From positions 62,001 to 126,000 of the forward strand of contig NZ_JFHE01000002.1 of the NCBI RefSeq assembly GCF_000698555.1: a stretch of 64,000 bases of DNA. The letters run 5' to 3'. Positions 45,110-53,698 of this stretch are shown in pieces. Source of the DNA: Caballeronia grimmiae (GTDB lineage Bacteria; Pseudomonadota; Gammaproteobacteria; Burkholderiales; Burkholderiaceae). The translations under genes were made by a program, and so were the position numbers. Below the pieces are notes generated by a model. It ran no database searches. It was not told the DNA's origin and worked only from the letters and a program-made list of their open reading frames with translations. How positions within the stretch are numbered: the first letter of the stretch is position 1; each line of letters opens with the position of its first letter.

Positions 45110-46129
45110 ATGACATTCGATCACGGCGTATTCACCGTCTCGCTCGACTTCGAACTGCTGTGGGGCGTGCGCGAGACGCGGACCATCGAAAGCTACGGCG
45201 AAAATCTGCGCGGCGGTCGGCGCGCGATTCCGCAGATGTTGAGCGTCTTCGGCAACAGCGGCATCCATGCGACGTGGGCGACCGTCGGCTTCATGTTTCA
45301 CCGCGATACCGCCGAACTCAAAGCGAGCCTGCCGGCAGCGCGTCCGCACTACAAGCGGCCTGGAATATCGCCGTATGAATATATCGATGCCGCGCATGAA
45401 CTCGATCCGCTCTATCACTTCGCGCCCGAACTGATTGCACGTATCGCCGCGCAGCCGGGGCAGGCCATCGGCACGCACACGTACTCACACTATTACTGTC
45501 TGGAAGAAGGGCAGGGCGTACGCGAGTTCGAAGAGGACATCGCCTGTGCGGTGGACGTGGCGCGGCGCTCGGGCGTGGACATCACGAGCATCGTGTTTCC
45601 GCGCAATCAATGCAACGATGCGTATCTCGCCGTGCTGATGAAGCATGGCATTCTTTGCTATCGCGGCACGCAAGGCGGACACGCCTATGCAGCCTCCGAC
45701 AAGGCAGGACAGAGCCGCGCCAGGCGCGCGAGCCGCCTGCTCGATGCCTATGTCAACGTGTCAGGCCACAATACGCACGCGCTCGAAGACTGCTTTCGCT
45801 CGATGCCGTTCAACTTTCCGGCGAGCAGCTTTCTGAGGCCCTTCAAGCGCAAGGCCGCGATGCTGGACACGCTGCGCCTGAACCGGATAAAAGATGCGAT
45901 GACGCACGCTGCGATCCACAAGCGGCTCTATCACCTGTGGTGGCATCCGCATAACTTCGGGCGCGACATGGCGGCGAATATCGCGTTCCTGCAGCGTATC
46001 GCGGATCACTACGTCGTCCTTCGCGAGCGATACGGCTTCGTTTCGCTGAACATGGAAGAACTGTGCGCGCTCGGCGAGCGTCTTCACGCGGATGGACGTG
46101 CGTCCAGCGCGCTCGAAACCGCCGTGTGA
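45110..46129 (+). CDS. Polysaccharide deacetylase (CE4/NodB-homology)
   Basis: This 339-residue protein has NodB motif 1 as SLDFELLWG (catalytic Asp and metal Asp/Glu pattern), motif 2 as GTHTYSHYYC with the metal His residues, and a later WWHPHNFG. It would remove acetyl groups from N-acetylated sugars during surface polysaccharide synthesis. I prefer the ATG at 45110 because the domain begins immediately (FTVSLDFE); an in-frame ATG at 45053 would add a basic, His-rich N-terminus. It stands at the left edge of the polysaccharide locus, convergent with the WecA-like gene. Confidence 0.85.
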   Translation: MTFDHGVFTVSLDFELLWGVRETRTIESYGENLRGGRRAIPQMLSVFGNSGIHATWATVGFMFHRDTAELKASLPAARPHYKRPGISPYEYIDAAHELDPLYHFAPELIARIAAQPGQAIGTHTYSHYYCLEEGQGVREFEEDIACAVDVARRSGVDITSIVFPRNQCNDAYLAVLMKHGILCYRGTQGGHAYAASDKAGQSRARRASRLLDAYVNVSGHNTHALEDCFRSMPFNFPASSFLRPFKRKAAMLDTLRLNRIKDAMTHAAIHKRLYHLWWHPHNFGRDMAANIAFLQRIADHYVVLRERYGFVSLNMEELCALGERLHADGRASSALETAV

Positions 46130-46153
46130 TGCGGGCGGTGCCGAGTCTGGATA

Positions 46154-47281
46154 TCAGCGGCGCGTCTCGTGCGACGTGGCCGGCGTGATCGAAGAATGGC
46201 CGAGCAGGAAGCGCGGCGTCTTGAAGCGCACGATGCACGCATAGAACCACACGTACGCGCCGACGAACACGATGTCCGTTGCGAACAGCACGACCGGCTG
46301 ATTCCAGAAGAGCGACGCAGGCACGACGCCCACGGAGCACAGCGCCCACAGATACGGCGATGTGCGCGCGTTGCGCCGGCCCCGTTGACGGGCATCGCGA
46401 TAATCGGCCCCGCGCAGCGCGATGCGCCGATAGATCAGCGTATGAAGATGCACGCCATCCGGTTCGCTGACGGGCCGCCCGCGAACGAACTTGCGCCGGT
46501 AGATCGAAAAGATCGTCTCGAACAGCGGGTAGATGGCCACCACGGCCGCGTACCACGCCGATACATTTGGATGCCGTGCGATCAGCAGCACGAGCAGCTC
46601 CGCCATGAGAAAGCCGATGAAGTACGCGCCGCCGTCGCCGAGAAAGATCGCCGCGCCGGGGTAGTTCCATACCGCGAAGCCGAGGATGGTGCCGATCATC
46701 GTCAAGGCGACGCTCATGATGAGCCAGTCGCCGACCTGATGCGCGACGAAGCCGATCGATCCGAAGATGAGAATCGCCGACACCGACGCGAGCCCGTTCA
46801 TGCCGTCGATGAGATTGATCGCATTGGTCAGGCCCGACACCGTGAGCACGGTCAGGCCGATGGCGACCGGCATGAGCGCGAGCCCGCGATCGACGATAGG
46901 CAGATCGACGCGGCCGAGCACCGCGTTGAGTGCATAGACCGCGCAGATCGCGCCGGCCATCGCGGCGAGCAGCCGGATGCGCGGACTCACGCGCTTCGTC
47001 ACGTCTTCGACGCTTCCGGCAAGAAACGGTATCGCCGCACAGCCGAGCAGCAGCAGCGACTCCCCCGGCGGGTTCGCGTCGAACATGCCGCCTACGATGA
47101 ACGTGATTCCAGTTCCGCCCACGATGGCCACGCCTCCGACGCGCGGAACAGGGACGGTGTGCATCTTCTGTACGCCCTTCAAGTCGGAATCGAGCCAGCG
47201 AGAACCGGCGCGAGTCGTGTATTTCACGATCCAAAGAGTCAGACAAAACGATGTCAGGCAACCGAGGGCGAGATTCAGCAT
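46154..47281 (-). CDS. Undecaprenyl-phosphate sugar-1-phosphate transferase (WecA/MraY family, GT4-type)
   Basis: This 375-residue polytopic enzyme would load the first sugar-phosphate on undecaprenyl phosphate to start repeat-unit assembly. Family motifs are VPVPRVGGVAIV near the N-terminus, the Asp-rich VSGLTNAINLIDGMNGLASV, the active-site loop FLGDGGAYFIGFLMAELL, and a cytosolic His motif GVHLHTLIYRR. The start at 47281 is the first that keeps the first membrane helix intact; 34 upstream codons are rejected. A long AT-rich region precedes it. Confidence 0.9.
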   Translation of the reverse strand: MLNLALGCLTSFCLTLWIVKYTTRAGSRWLDSDLKGVQKMHTVPVPRVGGVAIVGGTGITFIVGGMFDANPPGESLLLLGCAAIPFLAGSVEDVTKRVSPRIRLLAAMAGAICAVYALNAVLGRVDLPIVDRGLALMPVAIGLTVLTVSGLTNAINLIDGMNGLASVSAILIFGSIGFVAHQVGDWLIMSVALTMIGTILGFAVWNYPGAAIFLGDGGAYFIGFLMAELLVLLIARHPNVSAWYAAVVAIYPLFETIFSIYRRKFVRGRPVSEPDGVHLHTLIYRRIALRGADYRDARQRGRRNARTSPYLWALCSVGVVPASLFWNQPVVLFATDIVFVGAYVWFYACIVRFKTPRFLLGHSSITPATSHETRR

Positions 47282-47679
47282 TGTCGTGTGCTCATGGTCA
47301 ACAGCGCGGACGGTTGATCGGATCGCGAAGTAAGAGCCTACTCCGATGTGGCAGGCCGGTGCGCCGGCCCACGAGTCTTGCAATGAAGCTACTGCATCAG
47401 GCGATATTCCGGATATGCAATCGGCGAAACGAGTGATAACCCTTTTTATTCCCGCGTTTTTTATGATTAATCAGGGATATCCCGCTAAGCGAATCATGTT
47501 GGGAGTCCGAATATCATCTCTCGACACGCCTTTTTAATGGCACGTTTTTTTGTTGGTGAAATGTTGGCTAGGCCGCGTATCAGTCAACAATTGGCCGCTC
47601 TCAAAAGCCTTCTTTTGTGCTTTGGAGGCATGGCAGACGCAGCGTATGTCGATATGATGACGGCGACTTTACGCGGCGC
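47282..47679. other. AT-rich intergenic region, 398 bp
   Basis: This gap between two minus-strand genes is clearly richer in A and T than the surroundings, especially 47435-47620, with T runs near 47450 and 47544. It probably contains the promoter of the WecA-like gene. I see no gene with a ribosome-binding site. Confidence 0.45.
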
Positions 47680-48234
47680 TCACGCAATCCATCGGCGAAG
47701 CACGTACCTACCCGCGCGATTGCGCGCGAGGTCATCGCTCAGCACGCGCGCAGGCACGCCCGCAACGGTGACGTTGGCCGGTACATTCGTGGTCACGACA
47801 CTCCCGGCGCCGATGGTCACTGAATCGCCAATCACGACGTCTTCGACGATGCATACATGCGGCCCGATATACACGTTATCCCCAATGGTCGCGGCCTGAC
47901 CATGATTCGAGCCGATGGTCACGCATTGCGAGAGATTGCAGTTCGCGCCAATTACGGCTGTTTCGTTCACCACGATATTTCCGAAGTGCCCGATAAAGAG
48001 CCCCGGCCCCACGATTGTGCCGGCCGGAATGACGATTCCGAACTGACGCTGCTTGCGGCGCAGGATAATTCTCAGGAGTACGCCAAGTATCCCGCGCGGT
48101 CTCGACGACGCCAGACGGAACCACACCGAATAGTTGAATCCTTCGGAGGATATGAACTTCCGAACGAGCGTGCCCGTATCGGCTGCCCCGGCATAGCGGT
48201 AAAGATCGCTTCTGATCAGATCGATCGCTTTCAT
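47680..48234 (-). CDS. Left-handed beta-helix acyltransferase (serine acetyltransferase-like)
   Basis: This 184-residue transferase has hexapeptide repeats ([LIV]-G-x4) from about residue 80 to 160: GLFIGHFGNIVVNETAVIGANCNLSQCVTIG and so on, with VYIGPHVCIVED and VTIGAGSVV. The C-terminus resembles CysE-type trimers (ANVTVAGVPARVL). In a polysaccharide locus such proteins usually O-acetylate sugars with acetyl-CoA. The N-terminal helix-rich part (DLIRSDLYRYAG) is as in polysaccharide SAT-like enzymes, so cysteine synthesis is less likely. Confidence 0.88.
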   Translation of the reverse strand: MKAIDLIRSDLYRYAGAADTGTLVRKFISSEGFNYSVWFRLASSRPRGILGVLLRIILRRKQRQFGIVIPAGTIVGPGLFIGHFGNIVVNETAVIGANCNLSQCVTIGSNHGQAATIGDNVYIGPHVCIVEDVVIGDSVTIGAGSVVTTNVPANVTVAGVPARVLSDDLARNRAGRYVLRRWIA

Positions 48235-48353
48235 CGGTAACCTAACGAAGGTGCGGTGCGCGGTAGCGTAACGGGCTGTTCATCGCGTATAAGTTTGAGA
48301 ACTCACATTTCATTCGATGTCTTCCAACGACGCAAAGAGGAGTTCGCCGCGTC

Positions 48354-49358
48354 ATGCGAAAAAGAAGGCTTGCGCTAAAACTCATTGCATCCGGCGCGCT
48401 GGTGAAAACCCTTGCCGAAACGCCCGTTCTTGCAGCGGATATCGTGAGGTCGAGCGCGTTCGGCGTAAAGGGAGACGGAACCACCAACGACCGCATGCGC
48501 CTTCAGGCCGCTATCGACGCATCCGTCGACAAGACGCTCGTCATCGATGGCCGTTGCCGCATCGACGCCAAGGGCCTCGATTTGCGCAGCGGATCGCGCG
48601 TGCGCTTCGAGCCGGGCGCGTCGATCAAGTTGCTCGCGCACAATACGCCCTTTTACCAGATCATTCGCATCTGGGACGTGACCAACGTGGTCCTGGAGAA
48701 CGCTGCGCTGGATGGCAGCAAGGAACTGAACGCCGCAACGCCGAAGCGTCGCGACGAAGGCTACGGAATGGGCATCTCCATCGCGGGCAGCACGAACGTA
48801 ACGGTTCGGTCGGCGGTCACCACCGCCTGCTGGGGCGACGGCGTCTACATCGCGAACAGTTATCGCTCGCCGCACGTGCCGCCCGAAGACATTCGCCTGA
48901 TCGAGCATCGCGCGAGCGATTGCAGGCGGCAGGGCGTGTCGATCATCAGCGGCAGGAACATCACGCTCGAGCGGTGCACGTGGCAGAACATCGCGGGGAC
49001 GGCGCCTTCGGCGGGGCTCGACATCGAACCGAATTCCAATCGTGACGTGCTCGAGAATATTCGCGTCGTCGATCCGGTCACGCGCAATTGCAAGATCGGC
49101 ATTCTGGTCTTTCTTGCGGAGATCCCGGGGCCGCTCGCGAAGCACGTCGATATAACGATCAGCGGTCATCGCGACGAAGGATCGAGTGACAATGCTTTCA
49201 GCGTATCCGGCCTCGATACGAAAGGCTTCGTCGTGAAAGGGCGCGTGGAAAGCCGTTCGCCGACGTGGATCGATTCGCGGCTCGCGTCCGTGGAAAACGT
49301 CGACTACGACAAGCGCGGGCCAACTATCGTCGTGACGGGATTGCGGCTGATTCGTTAG
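48354..49358 (+). CDS. Pectate-lyase-fold (right-handed beta-helix) exported protein, copy 1
   Basis: This 334-residue protein has an N-terminal export signal with an arginine cluster (MRKRRLALKLIASGALVKTL, cleavage near VLAA). It then has the pectate-lyase superfamily opening SAFGVKGDGTTNDRMRLQAAID and repeated beta-helix turns such as GISIAGSTNVTVRSA and GVSIISGRNITLERC. It is strikingly similar to the lipoprotein at 53699-54874 over its whole length. The fold suggests binding or beta-elimination cleavage of a uronic-acid polymer, possibly the polysaccharide made by this locus. Catalytic residues are not assigned. Confidence 0.85.
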   Translation: MRKRRLALKLIASGALVKTLAETPVLAADIVRSSAFGVKGDGTTNDRMRLQAAIDASVDKTLVIDGRCRIDAKGLDLRSGSRVRFEPGASIKLLAHNTPFYQIIRIWDVTNVVLENAALDGSKELNAATPKRRDEGYGMGISIAGSTNVTVRSAVTTACWGDGVYIANSYRSPHVPPEDIRLIEHRASDCRRQGVSIISGRNITLERCTWQNIAGTAPSAGLDIEPNSNRDVLENIRVVDPVTRNCKIGILVFLAEIPGPLAKHVDITISGHRDEGSSDNAFSVSGLDTKGFVVKGRVESRSPTWIDSRLASVENVDYDKRGPTIVVTGLRLIR

Positions 49359-49446
49359 AGCTTTAGAGATGCTGTGGGACAGCGCACAGACTGCGCGCGC
49401 GCATGACAGCACGCTGTTCGACGCCACTAGACGCGAGGATTCTCCG

Positions 49447-50529
49447 ATGAGAGCAAGAGCGATGCAGGGCCGAAGCGCGTCAAACTGGCGTGCCGTGCAT
49501 CGTGCGCAGCATTTTCTCGCGACGCCGGGCGGCTGGCTGTTCGTCACCCTCGCGGTCGTCATTCTGGTCATCATGGCGACGACGCCGCGCCATGTATCGA
49601 GCGTGCTCGACCAGGACAATTACCTCGAGTACTTTCGAAGAACGACCTGGGACTGGTTCGTCAGCACCTACAAGGCGCGCACGTCGACGCTTTCATTCGT
49701 CATCAGCACGGTCACCGAGGAATTCGGCTGGCGCGCGTGGGTGGTCGGGCTCAATGCGCTGGGATTCACGCCTGAAACGGGCGTTCGTATCACGGTCGTC
49801 ATGCTCAATGCGCTCGTGTTTATCGCGCTGCTCGAAGTAAGGCGGCCGCTGCTCGGCCTCGTCCTTTGGGCCGTGGTGCCGATGGCGCTCGCGACGGTCG
49901 GCACCTTCCAGATTCGTCAGGGCATGGCGTTCGGCATCGCGATGCTCTTTACGCTGCGTTATCACCGCCCGGTCACCGGATGGGTGCTCGCGTGCTTCAT
50001 TCACACGACCTTCGCGATACCGGCGCTGCTTCTGCTGACCATACGGCTATGCGGCGATCGCAGGCGGCTCGCCTTCGGCAGCGCGAGCGCGATGGCTTTC
50101 ATGCTGGTGTCGTCGGCGGGTTTCCTGTTCAAGAACTTCGGCGGAAGGCGAATCGAGGAATACTCGGGATATCAGAACGATTTCACGATCAAGCTCGTCG
50201 TGCTGCTCGTCATCTACATGACGGCTTCGATCGTGTTTCTATATTCGGAATGGAAGAACCGCCCGGATGCGAAATCGACCGTCTGGACCGAGCTATGCAC
50301 CATGCATATCGTTCTGGTGCTTTATTTGTTGCTCGCGTTTTTGCTCTTTCCGTTCGGCAAGGGGCGCGTATGGTATTGCATCCCGTTGATGATGACTTTC
50401 ATCGTGCCGCAGATTCGTTTCAGGAACGCATTCTCGATATGGTGGGTAGTAGGGATAATGCTGGTGCTGTCCGCTGAAGTGATCAAGAGCTATTACGAAG
50501 GCGTGTACGCGTACTTCATCGGCAGTTAG
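49447..50529 (+). CDS. EpsG-family polysaccharide polymerase/membrane protein
   Basis: This 360-residue polytopic protein has about ten helices, for example GGWLFVTLAVVILVIMATTP at the start and LLLAFLLFPFGKGRVWYCIP near the end. A short loop VLDQDNYLEYFRRTTWDW is like EpsG. EpsG/Wzy proteins polymerise undecaprenyl-linked repeat units at the outer face of the inner membrane. The ATG at 49447 has AGGA 7 nt upstream; the earlier ATG at 49369 lacks a spaced ribosome-binding site and would add 26 polar residues. It follows the beta-helix gene, likely in one transcript. Confidence 0.8.
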   Translation: MRARAMQGRSASNWRAVHRAQHFLATPGGWLFVTLAVVILVIMATTPRHVSSVLDQDNYLEYFRRTTWDWFVSTYKARTSTLSFVISTVTEEFGWRAWVVGLNALGFTPETGVRITVVMLNALVFIALLEVRRPLLGLVLWAVVPMALATVGTFQIRQGMAFGIAMLFTLRYHRPVTGWVLACFIHTTFAIPALLLLTIRLCGDRRRLAFGSASAMAFMLVSSAGFLFKNFGGRRIEEYSGYQNDFTIKLVVLLVIYMTASIVFLYSEWKNRPDAKSTVWTELCTMHIVLVLYLLLAFLLFPFGKGRVWYCIPLMMTFIVPQIRFRNAFSIWWVVGIMLVLSAEVIKSYYEGVYAYFIGS

Positions 50530-50585
50530 AACGAATCGCGCGATTTGTCATCGACGGCATCGAGCCGCCGATGACGAACGCGATA

Positions 50586-51680
50586 TCAGGTCTTTTCGAG
50601 CGGCGCTTTGCGCAGGCGTTTCGCGCCGGTCTTGCTTGCCATCTTCTCGCCGCGAAGCACGGTGCGCAGCGCGCCGTAATCCGCGCGCATGCGTTCGATC
50701 TCGTAGCGCGTCACGAGCCGTCCGCCGAAACCCGACAGAAAGTCGAGTATCGTCGCAGTCGAGATGCCGTCCAGGTCGAAGATCAGATTCTTCTCGCGCG
50801 CAATGCGCGCCGCTTCCCAGATCAGCAGACTGATTGCGCCGCCGTGTGCGTCCGCGCGGCGCGACGACAGCATGTAATACACCGCACGGTCGTCCCAGAC
50901 CAGCGCGGTTTCCGCGACGAGCAGGCCGTTGTCGTCGAATGCGCCGAGCATCACACCGGCATTGCGCGTTCGCACTTCGCCGAGCACGCGCCGCATGATC
51001 GTCGAGCCGTAGACGTTGTTGCGTTTGCGAATGGCGAGGTTGCTGTCGTAGAAGTCGACGAAACTATCGGGGCTCGCAATCTCCCGTATCGTGAGGCGTT
51101 CGGTGGCACGCCGCACCCAGTTGCGCGTATTGCGGCGAAGCGCGGACCACGCTTCGCTTTCGGTGCGTTCGGGGGGAATCTCCATCGTGTAGCCGATGGA
51201 GACATCGTAGCCATGCAACGAAAATGCAATGGCCTCCGCTTCCGACATGCGCGTGTCCATCAATTGATGAAAGTGCGCGCACGGCGGCAACTTCGAGACG
51301 AGTTGATCCGCGATCTCCATGCGATAACACCACTCGCGATCACTGCCGCCTGCACGTTGCGGTTTGATGACGGGGCCGAGCGTGCGCGTCAGCGGCGGCA
51401 ATTCGGAAATGCGCCACAAGCCTTTGCGTTCGAGCATATAGGGCATTTCACCAATGACGTCATCGCCCTGTTTGACTTCGACAACGCCCCATTTTCCGTC
51501 TGTCGCTGCTTCGAGCCACCACGGTTCATGGAAGATGGATCGCGCGGTCAGACCTTGCGGCTTGATATTACCCGCCGGGACGGTCTTCACGCTCTCCTTC
51601 GCTTTATTCGGTTTCGCTTTCGTCGGCTTTGGCTTCGTTGCAACAGTGGAAGTGCTGACTGAATAGCATTCGTTGTCCAT
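50586..51680 (-). CDS. GNAT/FemAB-like acyltransferase (BioF2-like), copy A
   Basis: This 364-residue protein has a Lys/Pro/Thr-rich N-terminal tail (residues about 15-40), then the FemAB-type double GNAT domain. The best landmarks are ARSIFHEPWWLEAAT, ALRRNTRNWVRRATERL, and YYMLSSRRADAHGGAISLLIWEAARIAREKNL. Related proteins transfer acyl or amino-acid groups in cell-envelope and exopolysaccharide loci. GAGGG just before the ATG at 51680 supports that start. It is divergent from a second protein of the same type across 385 bp. The donor and acceptor are unknown. Confidence 0.75.
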   Translation of the reverse strand: MDNECYSVSTSTVATKPKPTKAKPNKAKESVKTVPAGNIKPQGLTARSIFHEPWWLEAATDGKWGVVEVKQGDDVIGEMPYMLERKGLWRISELPPLTRTLGPVIKPQRAGGSDREWCYRMEIADQLVSKLPPCAHFHQLMDTRMSEAEAIAFSLHGYDVSIGYTMEIPPERTESEAWSALRRNTRNWVRRATERLTIREIASPDSFVDFYDSNLAIRKRNNVYGSTIMRRVLGEVRTRNAGVMLGAFDDNGLLVAETALVWDDRAVYYMLSSRRADAHGGAISLLIWEAARIAREKNLIFDLDGISTATILDFLSGFGGRLVTRYEIERMRADYGALRTVLRGEKMASKTGAKRLRKAPLEKT

Positions 51681-52065
51681 TGTCCCTCGCAACTCGGTTC
51701 ATGATGCAGTTCGCCACGCGTTTAAATCTGCGAAAGGCTTTGAGACGCAAGCGTTCCTACGCAGTCGACAGCGCTCGGATGCTGGTGAATCGGGTGACGA
51801 AGCGTTGTCGACGTTGTATGTCAGAAGAGGCAATGCATAAGTTCGACGATGTCAAGCACGGTCGTCGCGCGACTTATTACAAGCGATTACCGCAGGGTAA
51901 TGGACCACTCGCGCGCACCACTGTACGGCATCGCACGTTGCGCCGGTTGCTTTGCGATGCAAGATGCGCAAGCACAGGACAGCCAATAGATTGCTTGCCA
52001 TGCGCGTTTCGGGACACTGTTCGAGGCGCAGACATCGTAACCCATGCATTGCTGCAGAGACATTC
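51681..52065. other. Divergent intergenic region between two acyltransferase genes
   Basis: About 385 bp separate the two divergently read GNAT-like genes. Both promoters must lie here. I see neither a convincing operator palindrome nor a small gene with a ribosome-binding site. Confidence 0.4.
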
Positions 52066-53208
52066 ATGATTGCACCAGCCTACCGTATCGACATCATCAA
52101 AACGACAGAGGAATTCCATGCGCTCGCCGAGGAATGGCAGGCGCTATGGCGTCGCGCCGGCGGACGGCATCACGAATCGTTCGTGACGTGCTGGCTAAGC
52201 TGGGAGCGCGTGGCGAAGCCGATCGGACGTTCGCTGCGCATCGTCGCGGTTCGTCGCGATGATCGGCTCATTGCAGTGTGGCCGCTCGTTCGTTCGCGCA
52301 ACCGGCTGTGGACCGTGCTTCGGCCGTTGAGCCCGGAATCGGCGGACTATACGACCGTGCTGATCGACCCCGAACATGTATCAGTTGAACTGATTGAATC
52401 GATATGGCGTGCGGCGCTGGAGCGGTGTCCGTCCGATATCTTCCTGCTTCCGTATCTCGATCACGACGACACCCTGTTCCGCCTCGCCACCAGCCATCCG
52501 GGATTGATGACGTCGAAGGCGCATCCCTATGCGATCGCCCGCTTGTCGCGTGAGAAGGACTGGGAGAGTTTCGCGGCGTCGCTCGGCACGCTGTCGGGAA
52601 AGAAGCCGGGCGCATTACTCAGGCGTCTGGAACGGCAGGGCAAGGTCGAGATGCGGATACTCGGCCCCGACGACGAAGAAGAGAACGCACGCATGATCGA
52701 CTGGATGCTCGCGTGCAAGCGCAGCTGGGCCGAGCGCGTGGACAAGAAGGGCGCATGGCTCTACTCGCAGGCGTTCCGCGATTATCTCGTCGCGCTGGCC
52801 AACCATCCCGCCGATAGCGACGGCAGGCCGTACGCCCGCGTCATGGTGCTGATGCTCGACGGCGCACCGGTCGCGGCGAACATGGTTGGCCTCGGCAGAA
52901 GCATCATGCTCGGCGTGATGGCGGGATTCGACCGGGATCACAGCAAGCTCGCGCCGGGAGCGATCACGATCGAAGCGTGGGTGCGCTGGGCGGTGGAAAA
53001 CGGCATGGACTTCGATCTCGGCGTCGGGTCGGAGACATTCAAACCTTACTGGAGCAAGGGGAATATGTCGGCGGCGTCCAGCATTCAGATTGCGCAGTCG
53101 TCATGGGGACGCGTGGCATTCGCCGTCAACGACGGGATTAGCAAGCTCGCGGCGCTTCGCGCTGAAATGCGACGCGGTAAAGCGAAAGTCGCGTCGGAAA
53201 AACTCTGA
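52066..53208 (+). CDS. GNAT/FemAB-like acyltransferase (CelD/BcsL-like), copy B
   Basis: This 380-residue soluble protein of the GNAT_6 type opens with IIKTTEEFHALAEEWQALWRRAG and continues with FVTCWLSWERV. Its central helix GKKPGALLRRLERQGKVEM and its C-terminal MDFDLGVGSETFKPYWSKG resemble acyltransferases found in cellulose and exopolysaccharide operons. The ATG at 52066 is chosen because the family begins there; 38 upstream codons lack homology. A terminator-like hairpin follows at 53304. It probably modifies the polymer or its precursor with an acyl group. Confidence 0.78.
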   Translation: MIAPAYRIDIIKTTEEFHALAEEWQALWRRAGGRHHESFVTCWLSWERVAKPIGRSLRIVAVRRDDRLIAVWPLVRSRNRLWTVLRPLSPESADYTTVLIDPEHVSVELIESIWRAALERCPSDIFLLPYLDHDDTLFRLATSHPGLMTSKAHPYAIARLSREKDWESFAASLGTLSGKKPGALLRRLERQGKVEMRILGPDDEEENARMIDWMLACKRSWAERVDKKGAWLYSQAFRDYLVALANHPADSDGRPYARVMVLMLDGAPVAANMVGLGRSIMLGVMAGFDRDHSKLAPGAITIEAWVRWAVENGMDFDLGVGSETFKPYWSKGNMSAASSIQIAQSSWGRVAFAVNDGISKLAALRAEMRRGKAKVASEKL

Positions 53209-53698
53209 AGAGCGATTTTCGGGGAATAGAGCAATCAAAACAGATTTGAGTCAATAAATCATAAGAATATAAACGGCAAGATATTCACTTTTCTTCATAC
53301 TAGAAACCCGTGGTTCGGTAGCAACGACAGGTTTTTTTATCTCTAACCGCGATTTATTTTTAATCGTCGGATCAATAGGGCAGCGTTTTCCCCAATCCCA
53401 CGTCTGGCGGGGGATTGCGCGAACGTACGTACCCGCCATTTCGACCTGTCCCCAATCGATTGTTACATCGCGTTACGAAACGTTCGGAATTGTCATACCA
53501 CGTTCTGTATCATACGGACCCGGTATCGGTATTAGATACTTTGCGCGTAAGCGTTATGAAGTAAGTTTGACCGGCATTCGTGGCCTTGCATGCTTTGGGC
53601 AACTTTTTTCGCCCCGGTTGAACGGCTTTGCATTCGTCCGATTTCGGTCTCGACGGACATTCCTTTTCCTCAGTCGCCTATTAATAACGTCAAGCACA
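53209..53698. other. AT-rich intergenic region, 490 bp
   Basis: This region upstream of the beta-helix lipoprotein is AT-rich (53230-53360 most strongly) compared with the flanking genes. It contains a probable terminator at 53304-53338 and presumably the lipoprotein promoter. It could be an untranslated leader or an acquired segment; I see no supported gene. Confidence 0.5.
53304..53338 (+). terminator. Imperfect terminator hairpin after the acyltransferase gene
   Basis: Arms AAACC-x-GT-x-GTT and AAC-x-AC-x-GGTTT pair with two mismatches around a 7-nt loop and are followed by a run of T. It lies 95 bp past the stop codon, so it is plausible but not strong. Confidence 0.5.

Noticed and set aside
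47538-47554. TGGCACG followed by T-rich stretch resembling a third sigma-54 promoter
   Set aside because: The GG to G-x spacing is one base too long and the -12 element reads TTTGT, so it does not meet the strict consensus.
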